Part shown: positions 1 to 6,879 of the stretch, one piece after another
How the letters are laid out: each line of letters starts with the position of its first letter
Numbering within the stretch: the stretch's first letter is position 1
Origin: Prosthecobacter debontii
GTDB taxonomy: Bacteria; Verrucomicrobiota; Verrucomicrobiia; Verrucomicrobiales; Akkermansiaceae
Length of the DNA stretch: 19,874 nucleotides
Reading direction: 5' to 3'
Assembly (NCBI GenBank): GCA_945885485.1
Contig: CAMCYT010000020.1
Coordinates: 1-19,874 of the forward strand
Notes under the pieces: model-generated
Databases searched by the model: none
Told to the model about the DNA's origin: nothing
The model's input: only the letters and a program-made list of their open reading frames with translations
Program-made: the position numbers and the translations under genes

Positions 1-315
1 CCCGGCATCCTGACTTCATCTCTTCTCGCAATCACTCGCGTGGCGGGCGAAACCGCACCCATCATGTTCACCGCTGCTGTAGCGGCTAAAGACGATTTCC
101 CATGGGAGGGAGCAAGCGGCCCTCTCGATGTTCTATCCTCTCAAGTGCAAGCATTGCCGTATCACATTTACACACTTGCGGCGCGCATCCCTAATTCTGA
201 ATACACCCAACGCGCCCAATACGGATCGGTTCTCGTATTCCTCATCCTCGTTGCAGTGCTCTCATTCGGATCCATGATCCTTCGTGCTAAACTTCGCGCC
301 AAACTCAAATGGTAA
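1..315 (+). CDS. pstA: PstA, phosphate ABC transporter permease (C-terminal part, 5' truncated by window)
   Basis: The reading frame is open from base 1, so the gene begins before the window; 104 C-terminal residues are visible. PstA is one of two inner-membrane permease subunits of the high-affinity phosphate importer PstSCAB. The visible part has the family's conserved stretch PGILTSSLLAITRVAGETAP followed by IMFTA, the cytoplasmic EAA-type loop that contacts the ATPase. A hydrophobic last membrane segment (YGSVLVFLILVAVLSFGSMI) and a short basic tail follow. Its TAA stop overlaps the first pstB start by 7 bases, so the two are probably translationally coupled. Identification is firm from motif and context (pstB, pstB, phoU downstream). 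Promoter and the pstS/pstC genes would lie upstream, outside the window. Confidence 0.93.
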   Translation, partial: PGILTSSLLAITRVAGETAPIMFTAAVAAKDDFPWEGASGPLDVLSSQVQALPYHIYTLAARIPNSEYTQRAQYGSVLVFLILVAVLSFGSMILRAKLRAKLKW

Positions 316-1100
316 CTCCTCCCACAGAAACATCCATCGCTATGGACACTGCCGTTCAGATCCAGAACGTAAATTTTGCATACGGCTCTAAACAAGTGCT
401 GCATGATGTGACCTTGGACATTCCAGCGAATCAGGTCACCGCGTTCATCGGTCCATCGGGCTGCGGTAAATCCACTTTGATTCGTTGTATCAATCGCATC
501 AATGATCGCATTCTTAATGCCCGCGTTACTTCGGGATCCATCCGCGTGCACGGCATTGATATTCATCGCGAAGACATTAACATGAATGAACTCCGCCGTC
601 GTGTTGGAATGGTGTTTCAAAAATACAATCCTTTCGCAAAATCCATCTACGATAATGTTGTCTATGGCCTGCGTATTGCCGGTGTGACGAAACGTGCGGA
701 ACTAGATGAGGCGGCCGAGAAAGCACTCACCAATGCAGCCCTGTGGAATGAGGTCAAAGATCGTCTGAACACAAGCGCATTCGGTCTTTCTGGTGGACAA
801 CAGCAACGCCTCTGCATCGCCCGAGTCATTGCCACAGAGCCGGATATCGTCCTGATGGACGAGCCGTGTGCAGCCTTAGATCCCCTCGCTACATTGAAAA
901 TCGAAGAGCTCATCCACGAGCTCAAGAAAAAATTCACCATCGTGATCGTCACACACAACATGTCACAAGCCACTCGTTGCTCGGATCGCACGGCATACAT
1001 GTATCTTGGTAAATTGATCGAATATGGCGACACCATGCAGATTTTTGAAAACCCCAGAGATCCACATACCGAAGCCTACATCTCGGGCAAGTTCGGCTGA
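309..1100 (+). CDS. pstB: PstB-type phosphate ABC transporter ATPase, first tandem copy
   Basis: 263-aa ATPase predicted to drive phosphate import through PstCA at the cytoplasmic face. Walker A GPSGCGKST is at about residues 48-56, the Q-loop in VFQKYNPF, the signature LSGGQQQRL near 160, Walker B VLMDEP near 180 and the switch histidine in VTHNM near 215, so all catalytic elements are present. I chose ATG 309, which overlaps the pstA stop; a second ATG at 342 would remove 11 unconserved residues. It is more diverged than the next gene: the canonical PstB string after VTHNM (QQAARVSD) reads SQATRCSD here. It may be one half of a heterodimer with the second copy, or a version tuned to other conditions; sequence alone does not decide. 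Confidence 0.92.
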   Translation: MVTPPTETSIAMDTAVQIQNVNFAYGSKQVLHDVTLDIPANQVTAFIGPSGCGKSTLIRCINRINDRILNARVTSGSIRVHGIDIHREDINMNELRRRVGMVFQKYNPFAKSIYDNVVYGLRIAGVTKRAELDEAAEKALTNAALWNEVKDRLNTSAFGLSGGQQQRLCIARVIATEPDIVLMDEPCAALDPLATLKIEELIHELKKKFTIVIVTHNMSQATRCSDRTAYMYLGKLIEYGDTMQIFENPRDPHTEAYISGKFG

Positions 1101-1116
1101 TTTATCCCTTTCTATT

Positions 1117-1914
1117 ATGAACGATCTTCAGGAAAAACCGACCGTATCCAAAACGACCACTACCGCAGTGGACATTCGAAACGTGTCGTTCAACTACGGT
1201 TCCACTCAAGCGCTCAAAGATATCACGCTTGATGTGAAAAGAAACGAAGTCACCGCATTCATCGGTCCTTCGGGTTGCGGGAAATCCACGTTGTTGCGTT
1301 GCATCAACCGCATGAATGATGAAATTGTTGGAACCCGCATCACGCACGGTGAAATCCTTGTCGAAAATATTAACATTCATGACCGATCCGTCGACGTTGT
1401 GAAACTCCGTCGCGATGTGGGTATGGTGTTCCAAAAGTCCAACCCATTCCCATCCAGTATTTATGATAACGTTGCCTACGGATTGCGTATGCGTGGCGAG
1501 CGTAACAAGGGCATTCTCGATCAATCGGTGCAAGAAAGCCTTGAGGCAGCGGCGCTATGGGATGAAGTGAAAGATCGCCTCCAAGAATCTGCGCTCGGTC
1601 TTTCCGGCGGCCAACAGCAACGCTTGTGCATTGCCAGAACGATCGCCGTGAAACCCACTGTCGTCCTGATGGATGAGCCTTGTAGCGCGCTCGATCCTAT
1701 CGCTACGGCAAAAGTTGAGGACCTCATCTGGAAGCTCAAACACGACTACACATTCATCATCGTCACCCATAACATGCAACAGGCAGCAAGGGTTTCTGAT
1801 AAGACAGCGTTTTTCTATATGGGAGGACTCATAGAGTTCGCTGAAACAAAACGCATATTCTCAAGCCCAAGCGTCAAGCAAACTGAGGAATATATCACAG
1901 GTCGTTTCGGCTGA
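1117..1914 (+). CDS. pstB: PstB-type phosphate ABC transporter ATPase, second tandem copy
   Basis: 265-aa PstB with canonical motifs: Walker A GPSGCGKST at about residues 50-58, LSGGQQQRL near 161, Walker B VLMDEPCSALDP near 182, and the family-typical VTHNMQQAARVSD. ATG 1117 is the sensible start, 16 bases after the previous stop. An in-frame ATG at 1024 would add 31 residues translated from inside the preceding gene, with no family similarity. No Shine-Dalgarno is visible before the ATG. It clearly matches the upstream copy along its whole length (shared AFIGPSGCGKSTL, RCINR, GLSGGQQQRLCIAR), so this is a gene duplication, not a frameshifted single gene. phoU follows 32 bases later. Confidence 0.94.
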   Translation: MNDLQEKPTVSKTTTTAVDIRNVSFNYGSTQALKDITLDVKRNEVTAFIGPSGCGKSTLLRCINRMNDEIVGTRITHGEILVENINIHDRSVDVVKLRRDVGMVFQKSNPFPSSIYDNVAYGLRMRGERNKGILDQSVQESLEAAALWDEVKDRLQESALGLSGGQQQRLCIARTIAVKPTVVLMDEPCSALDPIATAKVEDLIWKLKHDYTFIIVTHNMQQAARVSDKTAFFYMGGLIEFAETKRIFSSPSVKQTEEYITGRFG

Positions 1915-1946
1915 TTTCTAAATTCACCAGCAACCAATCATACATC

Positions 1947-2624
1947 ATGAGCACACAACACATTTTTCAAGAGATGGATCATTCCATGAACACCCTTGAA
2001 GAGAAGGTGCAACTCATGGCGACCCTAACATGTCAGAACATTAAACATGCTATGCAAGCGCTCTTGTCTCAAGATATCGACTTGGCGCGCATGGTTGTTG
2101 GCGATGATTCTGAAGTGGACGAGCTTGAGATGAAAATCGATCAGATGGGGTTAGATATCCTGATTCGGTTTCATCCTATGGCCACGGATTTGAGGGCGGT
2201 CATAACCGCGATGAAAACCGCGCATAACCTAGAGCGTATTTCCGATCATGCGGTGAACATCGCCAAGCGTGCGAAAAGAATCTGCAAGTCACAAACTCCT
2301 ATTGAAGTGATTATTATCGAGCCGCTTTATGTTATGGCTGAACAGATACTCAATGATGCGCTCCGTGCCTACAGGGATAATGATTCTGAACTCGGTCAAG
2401 GACTACATGCCTGTGACAAAGAACTCGATGCCGCTTACAAACAAGTCTCATCATCACTCAGTAGTAGCTTGGAAAACTCAGGAACGAATACCGAAAATAT
2501 TTTGCACCTGATTCTTGTAGCTCGCTCCATCGAGCGCATTGGTGACCTCGCAGTGAACATAGGTGAAGACTCTTACTTTCTAAGCAAAGCCCGTGACATT
2601 CGTCATGAGCAACGCAAAAGCTAG
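1947..2624 (+). CDS. phoU: PhoU, phosphate uptake and signalling regulator
   Basis: 225-aa all-helical protein of normal PhoU length. It has the two tandem three-helix PhoU repeats, each with the metal-binding E-x-x-x-D signature: LERISDHAVNIAKRAK at about residues 94-109 and IERIGDLAVNIGED near 193-206. PhoU links the Pst transporter to the PhoR/PhoB two-component system, restraining Pho signalling and phosphate import when phosphate is plentiful. Being the last gene of a pst operon is its usual place. The start ATGAGCACACAA lacks a Shine-Dalgarno. An 80-bp gap follows before an unrelated exported protein, which fits the end of this operon, though no strong terminator is visible. Confidence 0.95.
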   Translation: MSTQHIFQEMDHSMNTLEEKVQLMATLTCQNIKHAMQALLSQDIDLARMVVGDDSEVDELEMKIDQMGLDILIRFHPMATDLRAVITAMKTAHNLERISDHAVNIAKRAKRICKSQTPIEVIIIEPLYVMAEQILNDALRAYRDNDSELGQGLHACDKELDAAYKQVSSSLSSSLENSGTNTENILHLILVARSIERIGDLAVNIGEDSYFLSKARDIRHEQRKS

Positions 2625-2704
2625 AGCCATCGCTTTGAAGGGGCGCTCATGTTTTTTGGAAATCAAAGAATTGATTTCTTAGACGTTTATTGTTTATTAG
2701 AAGC

Positions 2705-4153
2705 ATGAGCACTCGATCCACTCTCATTCCAGCGCTGACGGCACTCGCATTCATGATCGGTAGTTCCACGCTCTCAGCGCGGACATGGACAGATGCAAAA
2801 ACCGGTAAAACCCTTGAAGCGGATCTTATCGGACTCAAGAATGGTAAGGTCACTTTGAAGCGCACAGACGGTAAAACCTTCGAACTGGAGCTAGATCGTT
2901 TAACCGCGGATGATAAGGCATTTGCCGAGAAAGAAGCTGCGACTAAGCCACTGGGCGGCGCTACCGATTGGCCGACTTGGCGCGGCGCGGCGCGGGACGG
3001 AAAATCGCCGGACACCGGCTTGCTTAAGGAGTGGCCGAAGGATGGGCCGAAGTTGCTGTGGACATTTGAAAATGCCGGCAAGGGCTACAGCTCACCCGCG
3101 CTGGTGGGTGGAAAAATTTATCTAACAGGCAGCCGCGGCGGAAAGGCGGAGGTCATTTGTCTCGATTCCAGTGGCAAGGAATTGTGGTCAGCGCCGATCG
3201 GTGCCGATCCAGGGAACGGCTACAATACGTCATGGGGTGGGGGAACGCGTGGCGCGCCGACGGTAAGCGATGGAATGGTATTTGCGATGAGCGCGAACGG
3301 CGAGCTCGCCGGCTTCGACGCGAAAGATGGTAAACCGCTTTGGAACAAGGATTTGGTAAAGGATTTCGGCGGGAAAGTGCCGGATTGGGGTTACTCGGAA
3401 TCGCCATTGGTGGATGGTGATAAAATCGTCGTTACTCCTGGTGGAGCTCAAGGAGCAATCGTCGCGTTTGACAAAAAAACTGGGAAAGAACTGTGGCGCA
3501 GCAAAGACCTAAAAGATGGCGCGCAGTATTCCTCGCTGGTCATCGCCACGGTGAAAGGCAAGCGGCAATACATCCAGCTTTTCATGAACACACTGGCCGG
3601 CGTGAGCGCGGAAAATGGTGACGTCATTTGGAAATCGGCCTGGCCTGAAGGACGCACAGCGGTGATTCCAACGCCAGTCTATCATGATGGCACGGTTTAC
3701 ATGACTTCCGGTTATGGCTCGGGCTGCAAACTGGTGAAAATCGATGGCGGTAAGGCCGAAGATGTTTGGGAAAACAAGGTGATGAAAAATCATCACGGTG
3801 GTGTGGTGCTGGTAGACGGCCACATTTACGGATTCTCAGATGGCGGTGGCCTCGTTTGTCAGGAGCTTGCGACCGGTAAGCAGAAGTGGAGCAAGCGTGG
3901 CGAGGGCAGCCAGAAGGGCTCGGTGCATTTCGCGGACGGAATGCTCTACTGCATGGACGAAGAGGCAGGATCGGTCTTTTTAGCCGAAGCGAATCCCGAT
4001 AAATATACTGAACTCGGCCGCTTTGAAATTCCCCGCCAAACAAAATTGCGCGAAGGCACCAACGGCAAGATCTGGACTCATCCGGTAGTGATCGGCGGTA
4101 AACTTTATCTCCGCGATCAGGATCTGTTCTTCTGTTATGACGTGAAGTCCTGA
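2705..4153 (+). CDS. Exported SHD1-like domain + PQQ-like beta-propeller protein
   Basis: 482-aa secreted protein. ATG 2705 gives a clean signal peptide (LIPALTALAFMIGSSTLSA, cleavage near residue 25); a TTG at 2690 would only add five residues. Residues about 26-75 (RTWTDAKTGKTLEADLIG... and LELDRLTADDKAF) fit the small SHD1-type beta-barrel often seen in planctomycete and verrucomicrobial secreted proteins. From WPTWRG (about 88) to the end it is an eight-bladed PQQ-like propeller, with blades ending in patterns such as GKELW, GKPLW, GKQKW. The string GKVPDWGYS (about 223-231) recurs in the protein encoded at 5486-6700, so the two are paralogues. No quinoprotein active-site pattern is evident, so I read it as a BamB-like scaffold or binding protein, not a dehydrogenase. 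Function unknown. Confidence 0.85.
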   Translation: MSTRSTLIPALTALAFMIGSSTLSARTWTDAKTGKTLEADLIGLKNGKVTLKRTDGKTFELELDRLTADDKAFAEKEAATKPLGGATDWPTWRGAARDGKSPDTGLLKEWPKDGPKLLWTFENAGKGYSSPALVGGKIYLTGSRGGKAEVICLDSSGKELWSAPIGADPGNGYNTSWGGGTRGAPTVSDGMVFAMSANGELAGFDAKDGKPLWNKDLVKDFGGKVPDWGYSESPLVDGDKIVVTPGGAQGAIVAFDKKTGKELWRSKDLKDGAQYSSLVIATVKGKRQYIQLFMNTLAGVSAENGDVIWKSAWPEGRTAVIPTPVYHDGTVYMTSGYGSGCKLVKIDGGKAEDVWENKVMKNHHGGVVLVDGHIYGFSDGGGLVCQELATGKQKWSKRGEGSQKGSVHFADGMLYCMDEEAGSVFLAEANPDKYTELGRFEIPRQTKLREGTNGKIWTHPVVIGGKLYLRDQDLFFCYDVKS

Positions 4154-4162
4154 GCCTATCGG

Positions 4163-5437
4163 CTATTTGGCGGATCCATCCTTGCCGAAGCAAAACAGGC
4201 TCTTGTCAGAGCGGAAGATCAGGCGACCTCCGACCGAAATCGGGGAGGCGATGACGCCTTCCTCAAGCGCATGGCTTTTGATATCCGACAGTCCGTCTTT
4301 CGTGATTTTTCCGCTGAAAACCATGCCGTCTTCTCGGACACAATAGATCTGGTCTCCCACAAGAAGCGGTGACGAATAATAAACCTGCGGCGCTTTCGGT
4401 AGGTTCGATTCCCAAAGTTTCTCTCCCGATTTCGCATCCAGACAAGTCAGGCGTCCGCGATTTGGGCCGCCATCCTTGAGCACGTAAAACTTTCCATCAT
4501 GGAGAATAGGGGAGGTGGCATCGGCACCAAGTTGGTCGTTGCGCCATGTCCAATGGGTCTCTGAAACATCGCCGCTGCCGTCCAAACGGATCGCGGCAAG
4601 CGAATCTCCTCGGTTGAAAGGAACAACGGCGAACCCATCACCCACGACTGCCGAAGCGATGACCCGTTGCATGTCGGCGCGCTTCGGATTGAATCCGCCA
4701 CATTGCCAGACAAGTTTGCCGGTCTCCGCGTCGTGACCTGTTAGATGATCCCCGCCCCAAGTGATGATTTGTTCTATGCCGTCCTTCTTGACGACGTGGG
4801 GCGTAGTGTAGGAATCGCCGGATTCCTTGCCGGTTTCAAATTTTCTGGGGGTCTTCCAAGCTTCCTTGCCGGTCTTTGGATCTAAGGCGACCATATAGGA
4901 ATCACCTTCCGTTTGCATCACGGCGATCACGACATGACCGCCCGCGAAAACGGGGGATGTCCCTTGATCCCACCAGAGTTTATCCTTGCCGTATTTTTCC
5001 TGAAGGTTGATTTGCCACAGGGGTTTTCCATCGAGATCCACACAGGCTACGGTGCCTGATTTGAAATAGGCTACGACGACATTCCCATCGGTGACCGGTG
5101 AGGAATTCGTGGAGCTTCCGACGCGTTGTCCGCGCCCGGGAGTAATCGCACCGTACGTTTTGCGCCAGAGTTCTTTACCTTTGGCATCGTAGGCCAGCAA
5201 ACCGTCCTTATCATCGATCGGGCTGGTGACGAAGAGCTTGTCATTCCAAACAATTGGGGTCGAGCAGCCGCGGCCGGGGAGTTCGACTTTCCAGAGCAAT
5301 TTTCCCGCCAGATCGACAGGCGGCTGCTCACCGGTGATCGCGCCATTGCCGCCTTCACCGCGCCATGCAGGCCAGTTTCCGGCAGTAAGAAGACCCGTCA
5401 GTAATAAACTCGTTGCGAAAATTTCAGCTTTCATCAC
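4163..5437 (-). CDS. Exported PQQ-like beta-propeller protein
   Basis: 424-aa protein starting at ATG 5437 (a second ATG follows directly). A signal peptide is seen (IFATSLLLTGLLTAG), then WPAWRGEGGNG, the usual opening of this propeller family, and repeated blade motifs (GKELWRK, GKPLWQI, GKEAWKT, GKLVWQC, GEKLWES). No extra domain and no lipobox, so it is probably soluble in the periplasm. It is convergent with the preceding + strand propeller gene; only 9 bases separate the two stop codons. The neighbour upstream on the same strand ends 48 bp away, and a perfect TTGACA sits in that gap, so it may have its own promoter. Family assignment is solid; role and ligand are unknown. Confidence 0.85.
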   Translation of the reverse strand: MMKAEIFATSLLLTGLLTAGNWPAWRGEGGNGAITGEQPPVDLAGKLLWKVELPGRGCSTPIVWNDKLFVTSPIDDKDGLLAYDAKGKELWRKTYGAITPGRGQRVGSSTNSSPVTDGNVVVAYFKSGTVACVDLDGKPLWQINLQEKYGKDKLWWDQGTSPVFAGGHVVIAVMQTEGDSYMVALDPKTGKEAWKTPRKFETGKESGDSYTTPHVVKKDGIEQIITWGGDHLTGHDAETGKLVWQCGGFNPKRADMQRVIASAVVGDGFAVVPFNRGDSLAAIRLDGSGDVSETHWTWRNDQLGADATSPILHDGKFYVLKDGGPNRGRLTCLDAKSGEKLWESNLPKAPQVYYSSPLLVGDQIYCVREDGMVFSGKITKDGLSDIKSHALEEGVIASPISVGGRLIFRSDKSLFCFGKDGSAK

Positions 5438-5485
5438 AAACCCATACGAAACTAGGCAGCGTGAATTGTCAAAATAATCAGGATC
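5438..5485 (-). promoter_or_regulatory. Candidate sigma70-type promoter for the propeller gene at 4163-5437
   Basis: Read on the minus strand, a perfect TTGACA (5467-5472) is followed after exactly 17 bases by TCGTAT (5444-5449), a weak -10 with only three consensus matches. Initiation about seven bases downstream would fall at or next to the ATG at 5437, implying a leaderless or nearly leaderless mRNA. That would agree with the missing Shine-Dalgarno, but the -10 is poor and this is only a candidate. Confidence 0.3.
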
Positions 5486-6700
5486 TCATTTCACTTCCAG
5501 GCAGACCGCCTCGCCGTTGTTCGAACGGGCGAAGATTCTGCCATGAGCAAATGCGACGTGAGCCCAACTGACTGATGACAGCGCTTTCACACGGCCATGT
5601 TCCTTCCAGCCGGCCTTGGCTGGCTCACCACAAATGATATCCCCAGTTTCGGAGAGAATGACCATCTGGTCGCCGACCATCAGCGAGCTGCCACGGGTTC
5701 CCGGCATTTTGACGCGCCAGTGTGGCTTGCCGGTTTTCATGTCCATGCGGATGAGTTCGGCATCGATGTTCTTATCGCCGAACACGCCAAGGATATCGCC
5801 GTCCTTGAGGATGCTGTTTTGGAAAATCATGCGAATGTCCTCATCCTTGTGAAGCACTTTAGGCTCACTGCCCGATACATCGATGACCACGTAGCCCATG
5901 CCGTAGCCTGAGGCGAGGAACATCATGCCGCTGTGGTATTGGGGATTGCTAGCATTTACGTCATAGGAAGTTCGCCAGCCGAATTCGAAAACCGGCTTGC
6001 CCTTTCCATCTAAATTGTAGGCCACCAGTTCGCGGCCGTGAAACGCGGCGACGAGTTCACGTCCTTTGTGCGTGAAAAAAATCGGTGCCGCGTATCCCGG
6101 CTTGGTGTCGTCGCCCGATTTCCAACTCACTTTGCCAGTGGATTTCTCAAGTGCGTATAATCCGCCGTCGTACGCACAAGGCAGGCAGTAGAGTAGATTT
6201 CCTTTCACCACCGGCGGGGCGGAGTAACCCCAATCTGGCACCTTGCCCTTGAAATCGTTTTTGTAATGCACATTCCATTTCGGTTTCCCGTCGGCCATGG
6301 AAAGGCAGAAAAGATTTCCGGATTTGCTGAGCGTGTAAACGACATCTCCGTCAATCGTTGGCGTGGCGTTCGGCCCACCTTCGTAAAGCTTCGGGTCGAG
6401 TTTCTCGGGGTATTTATGAGTCCAGATTTCTTTCCCCGTCGCCGCATCGAGGCACCAGACAATGTCGGTATTGTCCTTGTTGCCCATGACCACAACTTTC
6501 TCTCCTGCGATCGCAAAGCTGGTGCAACCTTTGCCAAGATTCTTGCGCCAAAGTTCCTTCGGCTTCTCCTCTTTCCAATTCGTGCGGATTTTGCCTTCCA
6601 CGATTCCCGATCCATCAGGGCCTAGTAAACGCGGCCAGTCTTGGGAAAACGCGAGATCAGGAAGGCACACGAGGAGGAGTGAAATTGTTAGTCTTTTCAT
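5486..6700 (-). CDS. Exported PQQ-like beta-propeller protein
   Basis: 404 aa from ATG 6700, which opens a textbook signal peptide (MKRLTISLLLVCLPDLAFSQ). An in-frame start at 6763 would prepend 21 residues before a second hydrophobic stretch, so I reject it. The mature part begins DWPRLLGPDGSG, the propeller family's usual opening, and carries blades such as GKEIWTH, GKPKWNV, GKVSWKS and GKPHWRV. GKVPDWGYS near residue 151 is shared with the SHD1-propeller protein encoded at 2705-4153, showing common ancestry. It is divergent from the TonB receptor gene across a 179-bp region. Likely periplasmic; may bind a ligand or other envelope proteins. No catalytic residues can be assigned. Confidence 0.85.
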   Translation of the reverse strand: MKRLTISLLLVCLPDLAFSQDWPRLLGPDGSGIVEGKIRTNWKEEKPKELWRKNLGKGCTSFAIAGEKVVVMGNKDNTDIVWCLDAATGKEIWTHKYPEKLDPKLYEGGPNATPTIDGDVVYTLSKSGNLFCLSMADGKPKWNVHYKNDFKGKVPDWGYSAPPVVKGNLLYCLPCAYDGGLYALEKSTGKVSWKSGDDTKPGYAAPIFFTHKGRELVAAFHGRELVAYNLDGKGKPVFEFGWRTSYDVNASNPQYHSGMMFLASGYGMGYVVIDVSGSEPKVLHKDEDIRMIFQNSILKDGDILGVFGDKNIDAELIRMDMKTGKPHWRVKMPGTRGSSLMVGDQMVILSETGDIICGEPAKAGWKEHGRVKALSSVSWAHVAFAHGRIFARSNNGEAVCLEVK

Positions 6701-6842
6701 GATGATCGAAGTAAGAATGAGAAAGAGAAGCGATGATGCCCAAAGCGGCTCAACACTTGACAAGGTAAAAGGTTACACAGAACTTTTTGGAAGCTAGGAA
6801 GTTTTTTTCGTTTTCACACGGTCAAGCTCTAGCCACGCTATC

Positions 6843-6856
6843 AGTATTGTAATACT
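6843..6856. promoter_or_regulatory. Perfect inverted repeat AGTATT-GT-AATACT upstream of the TonB receptor gene
   Basis: Six-base arms with a two-base centre, 24 bases before the ATG at 6880, in the AT-rich part of the divergent intergenic region. Size and position suit a repressor or activator operator overlapping a promoter. The rest of 6701-6879 shows nothing else convincing. No regulator gene is nearby and the site occurs once, so the function is an inference. Confidence 0.3.
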
Positions 6857-6879
6857 TTTATCCAACTAAGATTCCATCC

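Noticed and set aside
1024..1116. Upstream in-frame ATG for the second pstB
   Set aside because: It would translate the end of the first pstB in another frame, with no family similarity; ATG 1117 fits the operon spacing.
4153..4164. Terminator hairpin AGCC-tatc-GGCT between convergent genes
   Set aside because: Only a 4-bp stem with no T-tract, and it overlaps both stop codons; too weak to call.
6701..6763. Longer N-terminus for the minus-strand propeller protein
   Set aside because: It would put 21 residues before a complete signal peptide that starts at ATG 6700.
6757..6785. TTGACA-based promoter for the TonB receptor
   Set aside because: The -35 is perfect but no acceptable -10 follows at 16-18 bases, and it would leave a ~95-base leader without features.
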